The position numbers and the translations under genes were made by a program. Below the pieces are notes generated by a model. It made no database searches, was not told the origin of the DNA, and saw only the letters and a program-made list of their open reading frames with translations. Below are positions 56,008 to 64,000 of a DNA stretch of 64,000 nt, piece after piece. Positions within the stretch are counted from its first letter, which is position 1, and each line of letters opens with the position of its first letter. The DNA comes from Macrophomina tecta (Eukaryota > Ascomycota > Dothideomycetes > Botryosphaeriales > Botryosphaeriaceae), in NCBI GenBank assembly GCA_024180945.1, contig JAKSGN010000037.1:2485501-2549500 (forward strand), given 5' to 3'.

Positions 56008-58198
56008 TAATAGGTCTAGGTATTTTCTTATTACTTATAATTCTTTTTCTAATATTAGATATAATAGCCTAAATTAAGGTTTAGTATTTAATTTTAGGTT
56101 AATCTCGTAGTTCTATAGTTAGTATTTTAGTAGTATATCTTTAATCTTTTCTCTAAAAATCTTCTTAAACTAGTAGTATTTCTTAGAAACGCCGTTAAGA
56201 TATTATTCGTATATTCTAGTAGGGTTATCTCCTTCTACGGGTATTGGGTAGTCTAGTTCTTCTCGTCTAGTAGTACTAATCTATTGGGTTTATTCTTTAT
56301 TTATAGTAGTAGGGCGATACTATATTATTTTAATCGCTTATCTCTTCTTTTATATTCTTTCTAGCATAGCTTTCAAGATTAGGCTTATATAAATAATAGG
56401 TTTAGCTATAGTATATAGTTTCTATTCTAGTTCTTTTTAATTTCGTTCTCTAGACTTAAGAATAATTTCTCTATTATTCTAGTCGTATTATACTTTCTAT
56501 TTCTTTTACTAAGAAATGCCGAGAATAATATTATACTTAGAAATCTTAGTAATATCTAGATAGATACGTTCTCTATAGTCTTTATATTTAAGAATTAGTT
56601 TTAGGGTTTTAATAATTACCTTTCTATCTTTAAAGAAGCTAGGTAATCTATTAACTATTCTTAGCTAATAGGGTTAGTTCTTTTCTCGGGGCTTTAGGTT
56701 GGCTTTTTCTATAAATTAATTTAAGATATAGTTCCCTTATAATATTAAGTCGATAAGAGTAAGAGCTCGGTATTTATTAATCTTTATTATAATAATCTAG
56801 TAGTTTTTATATTCTATAAAGTCCCCTTTGTTCTCTAGTAGGTATCCTATAGTATTTTCGATTAATACTACTATAGTTCTATAGGGTAGGGGGCTCGCCT
56901 ACTATAGCCCTAGTTTAGTAGGCATTTTTAGTTTTTTAAATAGTACTCACTAATATTCTTAGCTTCTTAGTAAGTTAGGTAGGCTTCGATGCTATAGGTA
57001 GACTAGTAGAGAGTATTATAATTAGAAGTTTTAGGTTGTTTTTTAGTAGCTAAGGTAGTTTTTTTATTATTAGTTCGCTAGTTACTAGTCTACTTGTCTA
57101 GATAGTTCTTACTAATATATCTATACTTTCTATAGTAGAAGTAAAGACTTTTTTTACGTTAGTATTATTCTTCTTCTAGCGCTAGCCGGGGGGTTCTTTA
57201 TTAGTTAGTATTTAGGTTTATAGGGTCCCCTAGTAGTAGACTATTATGGGGTTAGGCAGTATTAGTAGCGTTTCTAAGAAATCTTTTTATCTCTCGAAAG
57301 CGATTATATATACGTAAATTAATCTAGATTATAGTATATACTATTTTCTAGTACGTAGTAGGTAGCTTAGCATGGGTAAATTTATTCTTAATATAATTCT
57401 TAAGTCCCTTGTAGTAGAGTATATATAAGACCTCGTTATTCTATTTAAGGCATAAGGCATATATTTAAAACTAAGTAGTATAGTCGGCAGCTAATTCGGT
57501 TTATTTTAGATAGTAGATTTAATAGGTGGTATCTTAGTAGTAATTCGTATTATTAAACGTGGTATGTAGTACCTTAGTAAATTTTTTAAAACTATTAATA
57601 ATTTCTTTAGTTTCTTCGTATAGCTTAGCGCCGTTCTAGTTAATCTAGTATAGTTTAAACTATCTAGTAGTATTACTCCTTAGGTAGAAGCTAGCAAATA
57701 GTACCTTCTAGATATTATCTTAAAAGAAGATTTAATATATATAGAAGTACGTTTAGATTTATTATAGAAATTTATCTAGTTGCCCTTTAGCCCTATTAAA
57801 TATATCCGGGGCCTTAATTTTTAGTTTAAAGGCTAGAGGTACGACTAGGTCTACGGGTTTAGAATTTAAGGCGGGTTTTTATATAACTTTCTAGTTAGTT
57901 ATCGGGGTCTGTGTTAGATAAGTAGTCGCAGGAGTTAGGTTTTAGGTTAGGCGAGCTATTTATTTAGATTACTTCTATTAGCCGAGTTCGAGGCGCTATA
58001 TAGTAGCTTAAAGATTTTAGATAAGCCCGTATAGAGCCTATATAGAGTCTTAAGTTTAAGGTTAGGGCGGGGGTTATTTCTTAGTTATAGGCACATCTTC
58101 CCCTTAGGAGTTATACTAGGATAAGAAATTCTTATTATTTATAGTTAGTATTCTTTACTAGGTAATTACCTCTAGTACCTATAGGGTAGTAGTTAAAG

Positions 58199-58582
58199 TG
58201 TTACGCTATTACTCTTTCTAGGGAAGGTCGGGCGTATCGTTAAGTAGCGTAGGCTTTTAGGGGGCCGTAGCAGTAGATAAGAAAGAATTACACGTAAGAT
58301 TAGAGTAAGAATTAATTAATAAGTTAACTATAAGAATTCTATCTACTATAAATGAGTATAGCCTATATATATAGGGTATTTACTTAGATTACGGAGGATT
58401 ACTAGCTGGCTTACCATAATCTAGTAAGTCGAGTAATCTATAGTTAGTACGCTAGGTAATAGATCTACCTTCTACCCTTTAAAGCGTAATCCGGACTAAG
58501 AATTTTCCGCTCTAAGGGGTTAGGGCCTTTTCTAGAGAGTAGAGCTATTCTTTCTTCGTCCCCTCTAGCTAGTATCGTAATA
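58199..58582 (-). repeat. LTR-B, 5' LTR of Gypsy-B copy 3
   Basis: Inverted 384-bp copy. Its left end TGTTACG is the only unmutated TG terminus of this family in the window. Confidence 0.88.
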
Positions 58583-58587
58583 TAGGA

Positions 58588-60369
58588 ATAATAAGAACCT
58601 TAAAATAACTTATAAAATACTTTTATTTTTTCTAAATAAGAAAAATAGTAGAAAAAGTTATTTAAGAATATAACGAATATATAAAAAATAAAATAGTATA
58701 ATACGTACTATATAAATAACTATAGCTTATTATAATGCTAACTAAATTCTAAAAATTAATTATAATAGACTTTATTACTAATCTACTAATTTTAGTAGAC
58801 TCTATAACTAAAATATAATATAATACTATTCTAATTATTGTTAATTATTTAATAAAATAGATATACTTTATCTCTTATAATAAAAAAATTAAAGTAAAAG
58901 ACTACGCCTACCTCTTTCTTAAATATATTTTTATCTACTATAGAATGTCTAAGAAATTAATTACGAACTAAGATCTATAATTTAAAGCTAAGTTCTAGTA
59001 AACCTTAGTTTATAAGCTAGAAACTAAATATAAAATATTAATAATAGTACATCTATAAACTAATAGATAAATAAAATAAACTAATTAAATATTAAAATAA
59101 TACCTAAGATTTTATCTAAATTATAGATAAAATAACTAGGTCGAACTTCTACCGCTAGCCTAATACATATATAATAGTATATTAATAAAAGCTATATAAA
59201 CTACACTCTTCTATACTAACTATAGTTTTAATTCTATTACCTTCGAAGAATCTTAGATCTACGAAGTACTCGCCTAAAAAGCTATACTTAGAGTAGATTA
59301 GCTATATAAACTATATTAAAAACTAGCTCGAGATATTAAATTTACTATATACTAAATAGCTATATACTATAATAGGCGGTACTAGGCATTGCTACCTCTA
59401 AAGAAGAAAAATAAAGTCTAACTTTTTAGAAAAAATATTAAAATAATATAATTAAATAATAAATTAGACTATAAGAAAATTAAACTCTACTAAATTAAGA
59501 AAAAACTTTTATCTATTTCTTTTAAACTTAAATTACTAGAACGAGTAGATATATATTTAGTTTTTTATATTTTCTTACTTAAACCTATATATAGTAATAC
59601 TAAACCTAATTTAAAAATTAAAATATATTCTAATAACACTAATATAGAATAACTAGTAAAGAAAATTCTTAATAAAGACTAGATTAATAGTTAATTTAAG
59701 TATCTTATTAAATAGAAAGAAATAAACTTTACTAAAACCTTTTAGAAATCTTTATAAAAGCTAATCTCTTATCTTAACTATAAAGGACTTATCTATAAAT
59801 ATTACTAATAAAATTCTAACCGTCTAAACCTAAAGTATTCTTCTATAATATAAAACTAGAAGAAGGTATTAGAAATATCTAAAACTAGTTTACTAATATC
59901 TTTTAAGAAACCGTTTTATTAGAACTTACTATATTACTACTATCTAAACTTAATAGTTATATTATATATGTCTTTTCGAGCTCTAGCTTCTCTAAGAATA
60001 ATAAATTCTAATATACTATTTTATACTTTTAATTATTAAGAAACTACTTCTAGTACTCTAAATACTTTAAACGGGCTATAAAAGTAAGAAAAGAGTTCTA
60101 AGTAGCCTCTAAAGTCTACTAAAAAGTAAATAAAGCCTTTATAGTAACTAAATACTTTTTATAAAGACGATTGTATTTCTAATTAACTAAGTTCTCTATA
60201 ACTATTAATAACTACTTATTAGAAACTAGAAGAATCTATAATCTTAAACTAAGATATCTTAAATATTATAGCTACGACCTTAATAAATATACTTAAAATA
60301 ATAAGAGAATAAAGTTTCTAACTCTTTCTTTAGTAATATCTATACTTTTTATTCTTCTTATAATAATAT
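58588..60369 (+). mobile_element. Gypsy-B copy 2, 3' part: integrase, chromodomain, tail
   Basis: Resumes exactly where copy 2 was interrupted ('ataataagaacctta...' as at 3961 in copy 1) and is collinear with copy 1 through integrase and chromodomain (about 59640-59760) to the equivalent of 5750. It is then cut by a Gypsy-C LTR, and its 3' LTR is not in the window. Heavier RIP than copy 3. Confidence 0.82.
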
Positions 60370-60806
60370 TATTATAGTATAGCCTTTATAAGAGTATAGA
60401 AAGAAAAGTAGAAAAGTCTTAAAAGAGATTCTATTTAAAAAGATTAAATTATATAGCTTAGTACGTAATCTTTTTCTATAGACCTATATATTACCCTTAA
60501 AAGCCTAGGCTATATAGAGTAATAGTCGCCTAGTATAGCTATAGCGATATCTAGTAATACTAGATTATATACACTTTTCTACTTATATATAAATTATACT
60601 TCTTAGATAGCTTTAACCTTTATAGTTAACTTTAATAATAATTTAGTATATTATTAGTAATATAGTCTTCGTACGTAGTACTTAGTCTTATTATATATTT
60701 AACTTACTCTTATTCTCTTCTTATATTTATTTAAAAAAAACCCTTTTAATAGATTTTCTCTCTCTTTAGTATTTAAATTCTTAGAAGTAGAGGCTTATCT
60801 ATTATA
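60370..60806 (+). repeat. LTR-C, 5' LTR of Gypsy-C
   Basis: 437 bp, collinear with 6706-7174 (blocks 'cttcttagatagcttt' and 'gtacgtagtacttagtctt') and more heavily mutated. Confidence 0.78.
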
Positions 60807-63800
60807 CTTTAACTACTCTTTTTATAAGAAGAGAAAAGCTCTAAAATTAAGTCTTATTAGATAAAATATTACCCCCTAATAAGTTTAAAAAATAGTAATA
60901 GTACTAGAATCTTAGATAGAGGTCGACCTAGTAGAGAATTATATTTAAAATACCTAGGAGCTAGCTTAGCCCGTATAGTAAATAAAGCCTACTAGAGCTA
61001 AGCTCTTATAGCTTATTAAGAAGCTAAAAACTTAAAATACTTAACTATTTAAATATACGATAAAGTAGAGCACTACTAAGATTAAAGTAGCGATATTTAA
61101 GAAGTTTAATAGAAATAAAAAGAAGCTCTAATTCTTTTTATTCTAGATATAATATTATCTTTACTTTAATTAAGTATAGTTTAACGATAATACTAAAGTA
61201 GTACTCTTTATATTAACCTATCTTAGAGAAATAGTAGAGATATAAGTAAAATTATATCTTTATAATTATCTAGCTAACGAATACTCTCTTAAAAAAGAGA
61301 TAAAAAAAGACTAAGAAAATCTTTAATATATATAAGAAATTTACTAATAATCTAAAGGCTATTTTTAATAACTAAGATAAAGTCCGTAAAGCCTCTAATA
61401 ATATTATAACTATTAAATAACTAGAATCTATAGCTATTTATATAACTAAGTTTTAATAGCTTATAGTCTATTTTAAATAGTTAGATAAGACTTTCCGCGA
61501 CCTCTTCTATAAAGGCCTAAAAAAAGAAGTTAAGAAGAATATAATTATCTATAAATACTTATCTATTTTTTAAAAAATAATAGACCTTACGTCTTAAATC
61601 GATAATTATATATACGAATAGAAGATAGATTCTCGATAAGCTAATATCTTAAAGCCTTACTATAAAAGAATAATTCTTAAAGATAAAGATACTATAGCTC
61701 TTAATATAGCTAATTAATAGAATTCTAGAAAGAGTAATAATAATAGTTAAAATAATAATAAGAAGCCTAAAGAATCTAATTTAAACTAAATAAATAAGTA
61801 AAAGTAGCGCTATAAGAATTAACTTTATATTATTTATAGTAGTAATAAGTACTTCTCTTCTAAGTACCTATAGAATTCTCGTAATAAAAAAGATAAAAAG
61901 TAGACCTTAAGCGCTTAGCGAGAAGTATTAATTATATTTCGCTAGAATAACTATAATATATTATACTAGATAGCCTACTACGATAATAACTACTAGATAT
62001 ACTAAAGTAGTAAAGATATATTAGAATAATATTTTTATAAACCTTAATAATTTAGTATAATAACTAGAAATAAAAAAGTTATTAAGACTAATAATATTAT
62101 TAATAGCTTTCTCTTAAACGAAAAACTCGTAAATAGCGAGACCAAAGAACTATATAATTTAATAAATAATAAAATAAAGGCTATACTAAACTCTATAACT
62201 TTTTTAAAACTCGAGTACCTTATAGCTAAGTACGGGATTAGTATAAAAATAATAAATAAGAATAATTAACTCACCTAGATAATTTAGATTTTCTATAAGA
62301 GAGGGTTAGCCTTTATAGTACTATAGATATAGCGCTAAGAAACCCTCTAAGAAACCTAAATTAAGTAAGATAGAAAGAAGTATAAATTTATTATTATAAA
62401 GAAAACTACGCTTGTAATACTTTATTATTAAGAAATAACTACTTAATAATAAATAAACTATAACTTTTTTTAAGAGTTAGTAAGGATTTTTTACTAGTAT
62501 AGTATAATAACTATCTAGAACTATATGCTCTAGTAAATATTAGATAAGAAACTTATCTAGCTAGCTTTCTAATACTAGATATAAAAGAATATAGTTTACT
62601 AGTAAAAATAGTTATATACTAATAAATAGACTAACTAGAAGTAAGTATACCTTTAAGTTAATAAATAAAAAGACTATATATATAGTAAAATCTATAGCTA
62701 CTCTATACTAAAAAACTAGACGGCCCTACGGTATTAAAATCGATTTAGAGGCTATAGTCTAGGTTTCTTTATATAGTATTACGTGCACCGAATACGGAAA
62801 TTCTCACCGAAAAGAAACTTTAAAAATAATTTAAGATTATTAAAGTTTTATAAGAACGTAAGATCTCGATACTAGTTAATAATAGATTAAGTGAAGACTT
62901 TATTTATAATAAGCTAGTATAAGAATTAAATCTTTTTTATTAAAAAAAAAAGAGTCCTACTCTCTTAGTAAATTTAATAAAAGAAATGCCGACTATAGAA
63001 AAGAATAAATATATATTAAAATAGAAAAAATCTTACTAGAAGTTAATAAATACTCTAATTAGATTATTCTTAATATCTAAAAAATTTCGGGACATGATAT
63101 TATTCTTAGAATACTATAGCTTAGAACTCGCAATCCTCTTATTAACTAAGTGAGTAATATACTCTTTTTATAATAGAATATTTAGAATATTATTAAAAAC
63201 TCTAAAAGTAATTATAAGAATATTAAATAGAAACTACTAAATATCTTCTAAGAATATATTTTTAGTATAAGATAGAAAGTAGCTAGTATAAGATCTAAAT
63301 ATAATAACTATATAGACGACTCTAATAATAGTATAAGTTAAAACTAGGACTATAATATAGAAGATAAAGCCTTCTCGGTAAAATATAATTCTACTATAGA
63401 AATAAACCCTACTAAGCGAAATAATATTCTCGAATTATAAGAAGAAATAAAAGACTTAAATAATAGCGTAAGACCTAGTATTAGTAGTATTAATAATAGC
63501 CCTAAAGAAAGTCTAAGATAGAACTAGAACTATAGTATATAAAATACTATCTTTTTAGTAAAATATAGTACTTTAAGTAGAGTAAGTCCTACCGAGTTAA
63601 GTATTTCTAAAAATTAGATATAATACTTATTATAAAGAACTACGTAAAGAAAGTATAAGGCTAAGAGTAAGGCTTTACGAAAATAATTAATAGTTTTAAA
63701 ATCTTTTATAGACGTCTAGATAATCTTAAAAGAGGTATTTAGGTATATATAATACTAAGAATAATAGGTCTATCTTATATATATTAAATTCTTACTAGTA

Positions 63801-64000
63801 GTATAATAGAGAGTATTAGCTAGGGCTTAATAAGAAAGACTAAGAGATAAGAACTATTTAACTTCTATTAAAGAAGATAATTCTACGAGGATTAAAGAAG
63901 AATAATATAGTAGTTTAGAAATATAGTAGTAACTATAAGAAATATCGAAAATATTAAAAATAAAAATAATATTTAATAAGTATTAGAACTTAGTTACTAT
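60370..64000 (+). mobile_element. Gypsy-C element, 5' LTR and gag-pol start, running off the window
   Basis: The LTR-C is 60370-60806 ('tattatagtatagcc' to '...cttatctattata'), followed by the leader 'ctttaactac' as in Gypsy-A and Gypsy-B. The internal region shows a broken gag on the plus strand at about 60950-61900 and possible protease to RT sequence beyond, with stops every few codons. No unbroken frame remains. Inserted in the tail of Gypsy-B copy 2. Domain calls beyond gag are tentative. Confidence 0.7.

Larger units (their letters stand above)
48244..58582 (-). mobile_element. Gypsy-B copy 3 (minus strand), full length, carrying two pogo transposons
   Basis: The LTRs are 58199-58582 (5') and 48244-48627 (3'), both 384 bp. 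The duplication is CGGGA at 48239-48243 and TAGGA at 58583-58587, identical apart from two RIP-type transitions. The leader complement 'tagtagttaaag' ends at 58198, and the purine tract is the complement of 'ctatccctcctct' from 48628. Without the two 1856-bp pogo elements and their TA duplications the element is about 6.6 kb. Read leftward it has gag (about 56900-58150), RT split by a pogo element (about 53700-56100), RNase H (about 53000-53460), integrase (about 50050-50900) and chromodomain (about 49450-49600). RIP is lighter than in copies 1 and 2, so it is the younger copy. Confidence 0.88.

Overview
The window is filamentous-fungal (ascomycete-type) chromosomal DNA. Genes in its GC-rich part have short introns (about 49-130 nt) with GT donors, CTRAY-like branch points and YAG acceptors. 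The rest is AT-rich, TpA-rich repeat sequence in which transposon frames are riddled with TAA/TAG and with Cys-to-Tyr changes, the C:G-to-T:A signature of repeat-induced point mutation (RIP). I see no tRNA, rRNA or CRISPR.

Layout. 1-7384: RIP-damaged LTR retrotransposons (Ty1/copia gag-protease, a Ty3 chromovirus 'Gypsy-B', and LTRs of families A, B and C). 7693-26072: an eroded gene island, itself interrupted by transposon scraps. It holds a six-exon epoxide hydrolase that reads intact (7693-9164), an SRPBCC protein (9439-9900), a frameshifted NmrA-type reductase (11195-12159), a pogo transposase remnant, copia fragments, and a divergent pair made of an unknown 298-aa protein (16122-17018) and a 1222-aa TPR-CHAT protease (17488-21220). 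After these come a broken type-B carboxylesterase, a flavin-monooxygenase scrap, a frameshifted TauD-type dioxygenase, a 5'-truncated sulfotransferase-like gene and an unidentified remnant cut by a copia insertion.

26073-64000: nested transposons whose order can be read from target-site duplications. A copia element (26073-31536 plus 40038-40171) was split inside its own LTR by an 8.5-kb chromovirus (Gypsy-A, 31537-40037, TSD TAGAT). Gypsy-A in turn received a solo copia LTR (32301-32516, TSD CAAGG). A second copia remnant (40213-43983) holds a solo LTR (TSD GTTTA). A plus-strand Gypsy-B (43984-48243 plus 58588-60369) is split by a minus-strand Gypsy-B (48244-58582), which carries two young pogo-type DNA transposons (51097-52952 and 54152-56007, each 1856 bp, 50-bp TIRs, TA duplications). 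A Gypsy-C element starts at 60370 and runs off the window.

The best candidates for something new are: the divergent CHAT-protease/unknown-protein pair, which has the layout of a protease-effector (regulated cell death or incompatibility) module; and accessory reading frames antisense to gag-pol, just inside the 3' LTR of two different chromovirus families. One encodes a membrane-anchored coiled-coil protein, the other a double C-x2-C-x6-C protein with a coiled coil.
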